Assembly: GCF_900607235.1 (NCBI RefSeq)
Contig: NZ_LR027856.1
Span: 174,093-238,092 of the forward strand
Source of the DNA: Olivibacter jilunii
GTDB taxonomy: Bacteria; Bacteroidota; Bacteroidia; Sphingobacteriales; Sphingobacteriaceae
DNA: 64,000 nt
Reading direction: 5' to 3'
Each line of letters opens with the position of its first letter. Position 1 is the first letter of the stretch. Below the pieces are notes generated by a model. The model saw only the letters and a program-made list of their open reading frames with translations. It searched no databases and was not told the origin of the DNA. The position numbers and the translations under genes were made by a program. Shown here piece by piece: positions 36,369 through 44,817 of this stretch.

Positions 36369-36640
36369 GGCTGTATCAATTAAAGGGTCCCGTTTCCTTC
36401 CAATAACGCTTTACAAAATAAATAATCGTATTTAAGGAGCTATGCGCTAAAACACGACAAATAAAGGGTAATTTGCGTATCGCTTCAGAGCAAAAATACT
36501 AATAAAATACGCAGTATTACTAATTAATTTAGTTTTAATTTTTTGTTAAGGATTTCATTAAAGTCAACTGGAGAAATATTACTAATGCCGGAAATTGATT
36601 AAGTTTGAGTAATAAATTCTAATCCGCTTAAACTCAATCG

Positions 36641-38173
36641 ATGAATAAAAAAAATGGCATATTGCTTGTCTTTGTTTTACTGAAGTTTATATTGCAATAT
36701 GCTTTGGTAAATTCAACGTACGAATTGCATCGTGACGAATTTTTGCACCTCGATCAGGGAAACCACTTAGCATGGGGATTTTTATCTGTTCCACCGGTCA
36801 CCTCTATCATATCAAAAATAATTTATTTTCTGGGTAACACCCTATTTTGGATTCGATTTTTTCCGGCTCTGTTTGGAGCCCTCACCTTGATATTTGTTTG
36901 GAAAGCAGTCGAAGAGCTTAAGGGAAATCTTTTTTCTTTGATATTGGCTGCTACGGCCATACTTTTTTCTGTTCTTTTACGCTTGAATATTCTTTATCAA
37001 CCCAATTCATTGGATGTGCTTTGCTGGACGGCTTTTTACTTCATCTTTTTGAAATATATCAATTCGGCGGATAGCAAATGGCTTTATGCGGGCGCACTTA
37101 TCTTCGCTTTAGGCTTTCTGAATAAATACAATATAATTTTCCTGCTGGTTGGACTTTTTCCTGCGTTGCTTTTGACCCCGCAACGAAGTATTTTCCTTAA
37201 ACCATCCTTTTATATATCCACTTTATTAACCTTACTGCTTATCGCGCCAAATCTTTGGTGGCAATATAAGCACCACTTTCCCGTATATCATCATTTAAAA
37301 GAATTAACGGATACACAATTGATTAATGTCAGTAGAGTAGGCTTTTTGAAGGAACAGGTCATTTATTTTTTAGGTTCTTTGTTTGTTCTCTTTGCTGCCT
37401 TTTATGCATTGGTCTTCTATGCTCCTTTTAAAAAGTATCGGGTCTTCTTTTGGTCTTTTTGTATCACCTTAATGGTGTTTATTGCTTTAAAAGCTAAAGG
37501 ATATTATGCTATTGGCTTATATCCTATCTATTTGGCTTTTGGATCCGCTTATCTGGGAGAGTTATTAAAAAGAGGAAGCACTAAGGTTAATAATTTACGC
37601 TTTGCCTGCGTTTTGCTCCCTTTTTTGTTTTTTATACCGATGTACCATACTGCATTCCCGAATAAGACTCCGGCCTATATCTTGGCGCATCAGGCGACCT
37701 ATCGTGCTTTAGGCTTGCTTAGGTGGGAGGATGGTAAAGATCACCTTCTACCGCAGGATTTTGCTGATATGCTGGGATGGAAGGAATTGGCAAACAAGGT
37801 TGATCTTGCTTTTTCAAGGCTTCCGAAAGGAGAGCATACACTGGTGCTTTGCGATAATTACGGACAAGCAGGTGCCATCAATTATTACAAGAAGACAAAG
37901 GAGGTGACTGCCGTTTCCTTCAATGCCGATTATCTTCATTGGATAAATTTGGATAAAAAGTATGTTCATTTGATACGTGTAAAAAATTACAGAGAGGTAA
38001 AGGAGGAGTTAAAGGAAACCAGTCCCTTTTTTGCCGATACCTTTGTGGCTGATTCCGTAACCAACCCCTACGCGCGTGAATATGGGACGACTGTCTTCAT
38101 TTTCAGGAATACCCATATTGATATAAACGAACGTATCAAGCGAGAAATTAACGAAAATGAAATTAGGGACTAA
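36641..38173 (+). CDS. Glycosyltransferase family 39 (ArnT-like) membrane protein
   Basis: Integral membrane enzyme of 510 residues with about 10-11 transmembrane helices in the first 350 residues. 'NSTYELHRDEFLHLDQGNHLAWGF' carries the Asp-Glu pair of the first periplasmic loop of GT-C enzymes, and 'YQPNSLDVLCWTAFYFIFLKYI' follows. The C-terminal about 140 residues are soluble. The enzyme should transfer a sugar from a polyprenyl-phosphate donor to a lipid or protein acceptor outside the membrane. There is no adjacent donor-synthesis or acceptor gene, so the role is open. TAAGTTTG at 36600-36607 could be a -7 box, without a clear upstream TTTG. Confidence 0.88.
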   Translation: MNKKNGILLVFVLLKFILQYALVNSTYELHRDEFLHLDQGNHLAWGFLSVPPVTSIISKIIYFLGNTLFWIRFFPALFGALTLIFVWKAVEELKGNLFSLILAATAILFSVLLRLNILYQPNSLDVLCWTAFYFIFLKYINSADSKWLYAGALIFALGFLNKYNIIFLLVGLFPALLLTPQRSIFLKPSFYISTLLTLLLIAPNLWWQYKHHFPVYHHLKELTDTQLINVSRVGFLKEQVIYFLGSLFVLFAAFYALVFYAPFKKYRVFFWSFCITLMVFIALKAKGYYAIGLYPIYLAFGSAYLGELLKRGSTKVNNLRFACVLLPFLFFIPMYHTAFPNKTPAYILAHQATYRALGLLRWEDGKDHLLPQDFADMLGWKELANKVDLAFSRLPKGEHTLVLCDNYGQAGAINYYKKTKEVTAVSFNADYLHWINLDKKYVHLIRVKNYREVKEELKETSPFFADTFVADSVTNPYAREYGTTVFIFRNTHIDINERIKREINENEIRD

Positions 38174-38204
38174 TCATGGGGTCGTTTACTTGATGGACAG
38201 CCTA

Positions 38205-38666
38205 TCAATATACTATTTTTGTTTCGACTGCAATTGTTCGATTGCTGTCTGCCTTTGGCAATAAGACATGATAAGTGACAGTAGCCGCTACGGCACTTAT
38301 ATCCTGATGAAAGGTGACAACTAATCGTTCCTCTCCCGTACAGCTTTTTTTTAACTCATACGTTATTGAATGATTGCCTGATTTTAGTCCTTTTCTTCCT
38401 ATTAACAGGTCATATTTCTCGAAATCGATGGCTGGATGACAGCTCCCTGTTACCTTTTCATCATAAGTATGCTTCGTTCGGATTAATTCATGTGTTTCCT
38501 TTAGATCGATATGAAATGCATAGCGAGTATCGGTACACCCGTAAACTTCTTCAAGGGAAGGTAATGGCACATACATAAGTAGCATGCATTCTTTGTCCTC
38601 CCTATCTTCTTTATCGCAAGCGAAAATTGAAAGGAAAAAAGAGATTAATATGATTCCTCGTTTCAT
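38205..38666 (-). CDS. Hypothetical lipoprotein
   Basis: Protein of 153 residues; the ATG at 38666 gives a lipoprotein signal (MKRGIILISFFLSIFAC, lipidated Cys17). The mature part is strand-rich with four Cys (about 27, 43, 72 and 109) that could form disulfides. I do not recognise the family. It is convergent with the glycosyltransferase (stops 32 bp apart) and followed on its 5' side by an area of remnants. It is likely real since the lipobox and composition are normal. Confidence 0.65.
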   Translation of the reverse strand: MKRGIILISFFLSIFACDKEDREDKECMLLMYVPLPSLEEVYGCTDTRYAFHIDLKETHELIRTKHTYDEKVTGSCHPAIDFEKYDLLIGRKGLKSGNHSITYELKKSCTGEERLVVTFHQDISAVAATVTYHVLLPKADSNRTIAVETKIVY

Positions 38667-38814
38667 AACAGGCTTTAATGAGGTTAGGCCTATACAACGA
38701 TTTCCCTTCAAAAAACGCGACAACTATGTTCAAAATAGCGGTGCATAGGTTAAATCGATTTCCGGTAGGGGTCTTCTGCTCTAATGTTGTCTTATCATTA
38801 GCTGATGCGCAGCA

Positions 38815-38967
38815 ATGAAATTTTTTAAAAAGATGACGATTTTCTTATCAATTTGCTTTTGGACCGGATTCGCTATCCTTTCCTTTGTCCTTTTATCCGC
38901 GATGGTTTTGATAGGTGTTTTTGTTTGGGTTTTAAATCTACTGCACGAGGCAACAGGGGATATTTAG
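38815..38967 (+). CDS. Small single-span or hairpin membrane protein (50 aa)
   Basis: ATG at 38815, TAG at 38965-38967. The 50-residue product has a basic start (MKFFKKM), a hydrophobic stretch from about 8 to 42 long enough for one bent or two short helices, and a small acidic tail (HEATGD). I do not recognise it. There is no adjacent partner on the same strand; the protein could be real or a chance hydrophobic frame in AT-rich DNA. Confidence 0.35.
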   Translation: MKFFKKMTIFLSICFWTGFAILSFVLLSAMVLIGVFVWVLNLLHEATGDI

Positions 38968-39158
38968 TATATGCAATTATGGCGAGCTTCATTTATAAGA
39001 ATAGCAACATCGGTAAAGGGTTTATCAAGGGCGCCTATCACATTTCTTTATTTTTATTAGAACGCACAGAATAGATTTTCTTCATGCGTTGCAGCTTATA
39101 ATGATCCAATCGCTGGGTTGTAAAGATTATAAAATTCTGAAACTCTTGTATTTGCCTT

Positions 39159-39278
39159 GTGTCAAAAAATATTTATCCAAATAGCAAAAAACCTAGAAAG
39201 AAAAACGATGAGCTTCTGAAAGGCGCATTTGAAGAATGGTTCCCGGAGTTTTTACGGTTCCTTTATCCCAACAAATAA
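39159..39278 (+). pseudogene. Truncated N-terminus of an Rpn-type PD-(D/E)XK nuclease/transposase
   Basis: From GTG 39159 to TAA 39276-39278 the frame gives 39 residues, with 'KKNDELLKGAFEEWFPEFLRF' then 'LYPN' before the stop. This is the N-terminal block of the Rpn (recombination-promoting nuclease) family found in many copies in Bacteroidota; full members have about 280-330 residues. The reading frame ends within the conserved block, so what remains is a relic. The surrounding DNA up to 40180 holds no intact gene. Confidence 0.5.
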
Positions 39279-40180
39279 AGTTAAGGACTGATTTAGGATG
39301 ATGTCTCAATTATGAATAAGCATCGTCCATTTTTCAGAGATTTCTGTCAAAGTCAAATATACTTTTCTACACTCATTTTCTTATACAAAACTAGATATAG
39401 GCGTTTAAGGAGGGCTTTGCCCAGTAGGTAGGCAGTCGGCCAAAGACTCTTCCCAAAAGAAGAAAATATTTAAAAATCAAAAAGAGGCCCTAAATACGCA
39501 GGCCTCCAATATAGATAATAAATCGACACATGCCGTCGAGCCCCGCGCTTATACCTCTCTTGAAGATGGCTTCGGTGGTTCGATTAATATTGGTCGGAAC
39601 TTAATGGGTACTCGTTGCGAGCTCCATGGGGAAATTCCCAATCGAGTGCACCTTCAGTGCCGCTCAAGTTGGCTCGCAGGGGAGAGGACAGGGAGAGGAG
39701 AGAGGCTAGCTTTTTCTGAGACGAAAAGGTTTTATCCAGACATCACATTTAGGAATGTCCTGTTCTAATAAAAACGTGTTCATTTGGAAGGTGTTCTTTC
39801 GTAAACGAGCCGGTCTCTTCGACCTGTGTTCGACCGGTGCCCAGTAAGTTATTGAGTGTTTTTCGAGAATGCAGGTTCCCGAAGGGGGTAATACGCATGT
39901 CGGTAAAAATTTCGGAAATCGATCCAATCTTGCCCGAATAATTCTGAGACGCCAGCCTATCGGCAGGTAAGCGCTGTGGAATGATATGGTATGCGCCCTT
40001 CTCTTTCATTACCTTGTAAAGCTCCTTAAAAACAAGCGAGTAACTTTATGCAATCGATTGTTTTTCAGCAACATTTGCATCTGCTGGACTTTTTGACGAA
40101 GTTTATGTCAGGTTATCTCTTAGAACTCCGTCAACGGTATTGGGTGGAGTCATGTTGGCATCAATGAATAATGACATATT
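39279..40180. other. Gene-poor stretch with decayed sequence
   Basis: About 900 bp between the Rpn relic and the DUF4091 gene. Two overlapping minus-strand frames (39749-40009 and 39706-39927) run into each other and could be the rest of a frameshifted gene read toward the orphan terminator at 39472-39506. Neither translation matches a family I know. No tRNA, insertion sequence or att site was recognised. Confidence 0.3.
39472..39506 (-). terminator. Orphan minus-strand terminator
   Basis: Read on the minus strand, GAGGCC, an 11-nt loop and GGCCTC are followed by TTTTTGATTTTT. No intact minus-strand gene lies upstream of it; the nearest candidates are the broken frames at 39706-40009. Confidence 0.55.
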
Positions 40181-41986
40181 ATGAACTTAAAAACACAAAA
40201 ATTAAAAGGTATGCTATGTGGTGCTATCCTCATTGGAGTGACTTCTGCATGCGGCCAAAACCAACAAGAACAGGAGCGGAGAACTCCTTTGGATTTGGTC
40301 AACTTTAAGGAATTACCCGACCCGACGGCAGATACATTGTCTGATTGGTCTAAAGTAGAAAATGGATTACACGCTTCTTTTGTGACGATTGATAAACGTT
40401 TTCCGAAGTCCATAGCTCCTGACTTCGCCGTCGAAAAGCAAGCGTCTGTGACAGGGTGGAGAGGAGAGCGTGTCTCTGCTCAAATATTACTATGGACAAA
40501 TGCTGAAATTGCCGGTGCGCAAGTGGACGTATCAGGTTTTCGTGCAGAAAGCGGCAGCGATTTGCCATCGGATATAGCGTCTACCCATTTTGTTCGTTAT
40601 GTGATGACAGATGAGTACGCCGGGGGATGTGGTCATCGTAAGCCGGAAGATTTCGCCTCGTCTCTGTCGCCCGATATGTTAGATAATCTGAACTCTTTCG
40701 ATCTCGAAGCAAAGAAGGTACGGCCAGTTTGGGTAACATTACGTATTCCGGAAGACGCAAAACCAGGTTACTATACGGCAAAGGTACAAGTGAAAGCTGC
40801 TGAAGTACCCACGCAAGAACTGAATCTCTCTTTACATGTTATAGATAAGCTCCTGCCTAAGCCATCGGAATGGACTTACCATTTAGATCAATGGCAACAT
40901 CCATCGGCAGTAGCACGTGTAGAAGGGCTCGAAATGTGGTCGGAGGAACATTTCAAAGCGCTGAAACCACAGATGCAGATGTTAGCAGACGTCGGGCAGA
41001 AAGTGATCACTGCGACCCTTAACAAAGATCCTTGGAATGTGCAGACATTTGACCCTTATGCAGATATGATTATATGGACAAAGCAAAAGGATGGTTCCTG
41101 GAAGTATGATTACAGCGTATTTGATAAATGGGTGCAGTTTATGCTGGATCTTGGTGTTAACAAGATGATAAATTGTTATTCCATCATCCCTTGGAATAAT
41201 GAAATCCATTATAATGATGAAACAAGTGGTGAATTGGTAAATGTCGAGGCTAAACCGGGTACACCTATATTTGAGCAATTATGGACGCCGTTCTTAGAAG
41301 ATTTCGTAGAACACCTTCGGGGGAAGGGGTGGTTGGAAAAAACAAATATAGCCATTGATGAACGTACGAGGGAAGAAGTGGACGGTGCTTTGACTTTATT
41401 ACAAAAAGTGTCACCGGAATTAGGTGTTTCTTATGCTGATAACCAAAGAACTTATCGACGTTATCCGAATAGCGACGATGTTAGTATTGCAATGGGACAC
41501 CCATTTTCGGAAGAAGATCTAAAAGACCGTCAATCACGGGGATTGAACACGACGTTTTATATCTATTGCGGTAATGCGTTTCCCAATCAGTTTACATTTT
41601 CTGACCCAGCGGAATCTGTCCTCGTGGCGTGGTTTGCAGAAGCAGCGAATTTTGACGGTATGTTACGATGGGCATTCAATTCTTGGGTAGAAAATCCATT
41701 GTTAGATTCCCGTTTCCGTACCTGGCCGGCGGGCGATACCTATATCGTCTACCCAAATGCTAGAAGCTCGATTCGTTACGAGCGACTGTTGGAGGGGCTT
41801 CAAGACTATGCGAAGATTCAAGTTGTGAAACGAGCACTGGAAAATAAGGGAGACCAAGCTAACTTAGATCGGTTGGAAACGGCCATCCAGAAATTGAAGA
41901 TTACGAAACCTAACCAGACTTGGAATCAAGATCTCAACGATGCAAAAGGATTGCTTAATGAGCTTTCGGTTCAATTGGTACAATAG
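40181..41986 (+). CDS. DUF4091 domain-containing glycoside hydrolase-like lipoprotein
   Basis: Lipoprotein of 601 residues (lipobox 'LIGVTSACGQ', Cys24). An N-terminal beta-rich region (about 60-210, 'GWRGERVSAQILLWTNAEIAGAQVDVSGF', 'RPVWVTLRIPEDAKPGYYTAKVQV') precedes a TIM-barrel-like part ('WTYHLDQWQHPSAVARVEGLEMWSEEHFKALKPQMQML', 'NCYSIIPWNNEIHYND') and the C-terminal DUF4091 domain ('DGMLRWAFNSWVENPLLDSRFRTWPAGDTYIVYPNARSSIRYERLLEGLQDYAKIQ'). The architecture is that of predicted cell-surface glycosidases; the substrate is unknown. It is a single gene closed by its own terminator and flanked by relic DNA on both sides. Confidence 0.88.
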   Translation: MNLKTQKLKGMLCGAILIGVTSACGQNQQEQERRTPLDLVNFKELPDPTADTLSDWSKVENGLHASFVTIDKRFPKSIAPDFAVEKQASVTGWRGERVSAQILLWTNAEIAGAQVDVSGFRAESGSDLPSDIASTHFVRYVMTDEYAGGCGHRKPEDFASSLSPDMLDNLNSFDLEAKKVRPVWVTLRIPEDAKPGYYTAKVQVKAAEVPTQELNLSLHVIDKLLPKPSEWTYHLDQWQHPSAVARVEGLEMWSEEHFKALKPQMQMLADVGQKVITATLNKDPWNVQTFDPYADMIIWTKQKDGSWKYDYSVFDKWVQFMLDLGVNKMINCYSIIPWNNEIHYNDETSGELVNVEAKPGTPIFEQLWTPFLEDFVEHLRGKGWLEKTNIAIDERTREEVDGALTLLQKVSPELGVSYADNQRTYRRYPNSDDVSIAMGHPFSEEDLKDRQSRGLNTTFYIYCGNAFPNQFTFSDPAESVLVAWFAEAANFDGMLRWAFNSWVENPLLDSRFRTWPAGDTYIVYPNARSSIRYERLLEGLQDYAKIQVVKRALENKGDQANLDRLETAIQKLKITKPNQTWNQDLNDAKGLLNELSVQLVQ

Positions 41987-42042
41987 GAGGAAAACAACTT
42001 TTGTTCAAATAAGAGGCTTTCTGAAAAGCTTCACTAAAGAAG

Positions 42043-42077
42043 ATTCCCGATACCCAGAAGTGTCGGGGATTTTCATT
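42043..42077 (+). terminator. Terminator of the DUF4091 gene
   Basis: A 10-bp stem (ATTCCCGATA 42043-42052 with TGTCGGGGAT 42061-42070, two G-T pairs) and an 8-nt loop are followed by TTTCATT. It is 57 bp after the DUF4091 stop codon. Confidence 0.7.
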
Positions 42078-42248
42078 GTCGCCTTAAATATTATAATTTA
42101 AGAGTGCTTGTAACGAAGAAAGGACCTCAAGGCTCTTCCCTCAAACCGTCCGAGCCTATTTCCGGAAGATATTTTTTTCCAGCCCCCCTTTTAACCATCC
42201 TGTTCGACTTATTGCTTATTTACTGATCAACAACGAATTAGACGCAAT

Positions 42249-42286
42249 AAAAAAAGGGAAAGATTCGTTTAATTTGAATCTTTCCC
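42249..42286 (-). terminator. Orphan minus-strand terminator left of the mercury cassette
   Basis: On the minus strand an 11-bp perfect stem (GGGAAAGATTC with GAATCTTTCCC, loop of 9 nt) is followed by TTTTTTTATT. No minus-strand gene reads toward it; the cassette at 42345-44186 and relic DNA lie upstream. Confidence 0.65.
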
Positions 42287-42344
42287 CTGAGGTAGACCCT
42301 AGGGGAAGAATATCGAACCGTTTTTTGGACGATTTAAGAAAAAT

Positions 42345-42396
42345 TGTGAATTATTAAAGCTGATGGTACTATTTTTATAGAAGGTGGCGGTACTCT
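42345..42396 (+). repeat. Left inverted repeat of the mercury cassette
   Basis: Fifty-two bases starting TGTGAATTAT, paired with the complement of 44135-44186; differences are at positions 4, 11, 12, 19 and 27 of the repeat. The inner 24 bp are identical (ending GGTGGCGGTACTCT). Similarity stops immediately after the repeat on the inner side. Confidence 0.85.
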
Positions 42397-42606
42397 ATAT
42401 GACAAATGGGACAGATCGATATCCTAATAAGCAGTATCGTCAAAATAACTTTCACTTAAGTCGTAGTCATATAATCTATTCAATTGACGAGATTTCCTTT
42501 CTTCCTGACAATGCAGGTATCACCATGAAAATTAATGATAGATGTTGACAACCGTCGCATCGAAGATTACAAAAGGAATAATTGCATGGGTGTGGTTTAA
42601 ATTTAT

Positions 42607-42649
42607 GTATTTAAGAATTTGCTTAAATACTAATATTCCATTACCTTTG
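42607..42649 (+). promoter_or_regulatory. Promoter and ArsR operator of the mercury cassette
   Basis: GTATTTAAG (42607-42615) and CTTAAATAC (42622-42630) form a perfect 9-bp inverted repeat around AATTTG. Its spacer holds the TTTG box (42618-42621), which with a 20-nt spacer leads to TACCTTTG (42642-42649). Binding of the ArsR protein encoded at 42667 would cover the upstream promoter box. The predicted start near 42656 is 11 nt before the ATG. Confidence 0.7.
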
Positions 42650-42666
42650 AAATTCAGATATAGGAC

Positions 42667-43047
42667 ATGGAAAGAAAGAACATTTGTATACGCGAGCATG
42701 CTAATCCGGAACAGATAAACAGTTGCCGTGAAAAAATTACAGAAAATGAAAAGTCATTTGTACAGCTGTCAGGTATCCTGTCCCTGGCCGGCAATGAAGT
42801 AAGATTGAAGATTCTTTACCTGCTTGAAAATGAAAGAGAGCTATGTCCCTGCGACCTGAGCGATATTCTGGGCATGAGTATACCTGCTATCTCACAACAT
42901 CTACGGAAGATGAAAGATGGAAACGTCATCCAATCGCGTAAAACAGGTCAGACCATCTTCTATTCTCTAAGAGGGGAGCATCTCAAACTATTACGCCCGT
43001 TCTTTAAGACCATTAATCAGATCAATTTAAAAACCGAAACAGCATGA
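42667..43047 (+). CDS. ArsR/SmtB family metal-responsive repressor
   Basis: Winged-helix repressor of 126 residues. The DNA-binding core is plain ('LAGNEVRLKILYLLENERELCPCDLSDILGMSIPAISQHLRKMKDGNVIQSRKTGQTIFYSL'). Cys residues at 'ELCPCDLSDIL' in helix alpha-3 match thiol-metal sensing positions of ArsR/CadC proteins; two more Cys (7 and 20) lie in the N-terminal arm. It stands in place of MerR ahead of a MerT-type gene, as in other Bacteroidota, so it likely senses Hg(II) or a related soft metal (inference). Its stop overlaps the next start by 4 bp (ATGA). Confidence 0.9.
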   Translation: MERKNICIREHANPEQINSCREKITENEKSFVQLSGILSLAGNEVRLKILYLLENERELCPCDLSDILGMSIPAISQHLRKMKDGNVIQSRKTGQTIFYSLRGEHLKLLRPFFKTINQINLKTETA

Positions 43048-43652
43048 GTAAGATAAGAAGCAATAAAGCGCTTATGGGGTCCGGGGTTTTTCTTGCCCTG
43101 ACATCTTCCCTTTGCTGCATAGTTCCGTTTCTGGCGATTGTGGGAGGAACAATGGGGGCAGTTTCGGCGTTCAGTTGGATTACTGCGATCAGGCCGTATC
43201 TGTTATGTGCAACAGCACTGATTTTGGTTTTTGCATTCTACCGTGCGTATAAACCCGAACAGAAAGACGAATGTGGCTGTAAAGAAAAGAGAGGTATGTG
43301 GCAATCAAAAACTTTCCTTTGGATTATAACCGCTATTTCCATTTTATTGTCAACCTTTCCCTATTATGCCTCATTTCTTCAGAAAGGCTCCACAAAAGAG
43401 GTTGTAATCAATAGTCAAAACATTAGCATGGCGGTGCTTCAGGTACAGGGAATGAGCTGTGCCGCATGTGAGGGCCATATCAACAAGGCTTTGCAGGGAA
43501 AGAAAGGTGTGCAGGAAGTTCGCACTTCTTATGACAAAGGTGAATCCATTGTGAAATTTGATAGATTACTGATATCTCCAGCACAGTTGTCAGTCGCAAT
43601 AGAGAATGAAACCGGTTATAAAGTAAAAAACATAAAGACAGATGATAACTAA
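43044..43652 (+). CDS. merTP: MerT-MerP fusion mercuric transport protein
   Basis: Inner-membrane protein of 202 residues. The first about 115 residues are MerT-like: three hydrophobic helices, the vicinal Cys pair in TM1 ('LTSSLCCIVPFLAIVGG') and a cytosolic 'ECGCKEKRG' Cys pair. After a third helix and short linker the C-terminal about 65 residues form a MerP-like HMA domain with 'VQGMSCAACEGHINKAL' (GMxCxxC). The fused form hands Hg(II) from the periplasmic domain to the membrane Cys pair and on to the cytosol. No MerA reductase is in the window, so uptake without a local detoxifying partner is odd. It overlaps the upstream and downstream genes. Confidence 0.88.
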   Translation: MSKIRSNKALMGSGVFLALTSSLCCIVPFLAIVGGTMGAVSAFSWITAIRPYLLCATALILVFAFYRAYKPEQKDECGCKEKRGMWQSKTFLWIITAISILLSTFPYYASFLQKGSTKEVVINSQNISMAVLQVQGMSCAACEGHINKALQGKKGVQEVRTSYDKGESIVKFDRLLISPAQLSVAIENETGYKVKNIKTDDN

Positions 43653-43866
43653 AAGCATAATTCTTCAATCCACCATCACATGTCCTTTATGTCAATATAC
43701 AAAGGAAGAGTCCATGCCCACAGAGGCTTGTCAGTACTTTTACGAATGCGAAAACTGTCACGAACGTTTAAAACCCCTACAAGGGGACTGCTGTGTATTC
43801 TGTAGTTACGGGGATGTTAAATGCCCCCCGATACAGGGGAATATATCCTGTTGTTCCAACTCATAA
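43642..43866 (+). CDS. GDCCVxC domain-containing small protein
   Basis: Cytosolic Cys-rich protein of 74 residues. It overlaps the end of the MerTP gene by 11 bp in another frame, so translation is probably coupled. There are several Cys pairs: 'CPLCQYTKEE' near the start, 'CENCHERLKPLQGDCCVFCSYGDVKCPPIQ' as the family signature and 'CCSNS' at the end. In related bacteria the GDCCVxC protein accompanies MerTP-type genes, and some copies contain selenocysteine; here the motif is all Cys codons. It probably binds or buffers the incoming metal (inference). Confidence 0.82.
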   Translation: MITKSIILQSTITCPLCQYTKEESMPTEACQYFYECENCHERLKPLQGDCCVFCSYGDVKCPPIQGNISCCSNS

Positions 43867-44134
43867 GCCGCTTTTAAGATAAAAACAAAAAAAGTGCCGG
43901 ACTTTCTGTCCAGAACATATAGTAAATTCATTAAAACCGCTATAAAAAGTGTCGCAATTAAAACCTATAAATTGACTCTTCTTATTCTTTGCACTGGAAT
44001 ATTTTCCGGTAATCGACCGGTTATTCGGCTTGATCTTTCTTACGGGTTTCAAAAATAGTCTTACTTGGTATGCCACAAATTTATATTGAAACAAATGCTA
44101 ATATTTGTAAATTTTTTTTAAACAACTGTTGATA

Positions 44135-44186
44135 AGAGTACCGCCACCTTCTATAAAAACAGTACCACCAGCTTACATAATTGACA
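44135..44186 (-). repeat. Right inverted repeat of the mercury cassette
   Basis: Complement of the left repeat with five mismatches; its outer end reads TGTCAATTAT on the minus strand. The plus-strand sequence immediately outside is AAAAT, the same five bases found left of the other end. Confidence 0.85.
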
Positions 44187-44805
44187 AAAATTGCTGGTTA
44201 AGTTTTTGTGGAATTTCGGTGTCCAAATCCTCCTTTATACCAAGGTTACTTCGCACCGTTGCGTTTTATTGTGTATGGCCAGCTCGAGTAAACCCCATCA
44301 CGCTGAGATTACCTCACTCTGCCCGGTGACCCTGAAGGGGGAGATGACAGAACGACCAATATTCGCTATAAACACCTGTATTTAATTCGTTTAACAGATA
44401 CGGTCAAATTACATCAAAATAAAACAACCTATCCTAAAGTTCGATTTTTTTGTTTAAAAATGGCATTAAATCAATCGTACTTTAATAATACACTATTATA
44501 CCAAATTTTATCTATATATGGAATTTTTTATGTTTCTGTATGAGCGAACGAATTCACAATTATTAAACCGTCTTTTCCGAGATTCACTTTCAAAGCAAGA
44601 AAAACTCCGATTCCGGCAAATTCACCAAACTGGTAGAACAGCATTCACCCATTTCGTAGATGGTTATTTTCATTTTCTCACTCATAACTATTAATTTTTT
44701 GAAAGATGACGGAGAATGGAAGAAAAAGATGCGGAATTTTAGATTATTTTTTTCTATGTCCGCTTTTATGTTAATAGCTACTATGCATTATTTCACTTAC
44801 TTCCT
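44187..44805. other. Gene-poor stretch between mercury cassette and metal island
   Basis: About 620 bp without a convincing gene. The first about 190 bp (to 44380) are GC-richer and may be insertion-sequence remnant. A 31-codon minus-strand frame (44590-44685) starts MSEKMKITIYEMGECCSTS, whose Cys pair recalls arsenic chaperones, but it ends after about 31 residues and is probably a relic or chance. The rest is AT-rich. Confidence 0.35.
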
Positions 44806-44813
44806 TATCTTTG
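44806..44813 (+). promoter_or_regulatory. -7 box directly before the first DUF6660 gene
   Basis: TATCTTTG ends only 4 nt before the ATG at 44818, so the transcript would begin at or near the start codon (leaderless). No good TTTG lies 19-21 nt upstream, which lowers confidence. The same arrangement precedes the second DUF6660 gene (TATATTTG at 48298-48305, ATG at 48312). Confidence 0.4.
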
Positions 44814-44817
44814 GGAT

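Larger units (their letters stand above)
42345..44186. mobile_element. Candidate non-autonomous transposon carrying mercury-type genes
   Basis: A 1,842-bp unit is bounded by 52-bp inverted ends (42345-42396 and 44135-44186) that match at 47 of 52 positions; both begin 5'-TGT and enclose a subterminal repeated GGTACT motif, as in some insertion sequences such as the IS21 type. AAAAT lies directly outside both ends (42340-42344 and 44187-44191), compatible with a 5-bp target duplication, although this is AT-rich DNA. Inside are only three cargo genes and no transposase, so it would move in trans. Alternatively the two ends are leftover termini of separate IS copies facing each other. Confidence 0.55.

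Noticed and set aside
39706..40009. Two overlapping minus-strand frames of 73 and 86 codons
   Set aside because: They contradict each other in frame, no family was recognised, and no promoter is visible; kept only as part of the relic stretch.
43774..43840. Selenocysteine in the GDCCVxC protein
   Set aside because: All motif positions are encoded by TGT or TGC; no in-frame TGA occurs before the stop.
44129..44385. Two short plus-strand frames right of the mercury cassette
   Set aside because: They run across the inverted repeat and its flank; such frames often appear in IS-end DNA and show no conserved domain.
44590..44685. 31-codon minus-strand frame with a Cys pair resembling an arsenic chaperone start
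   Set aside because: Far too short for ArsD, ends without further motifs, and the downstream continuation is only in another frame; at most a relic.
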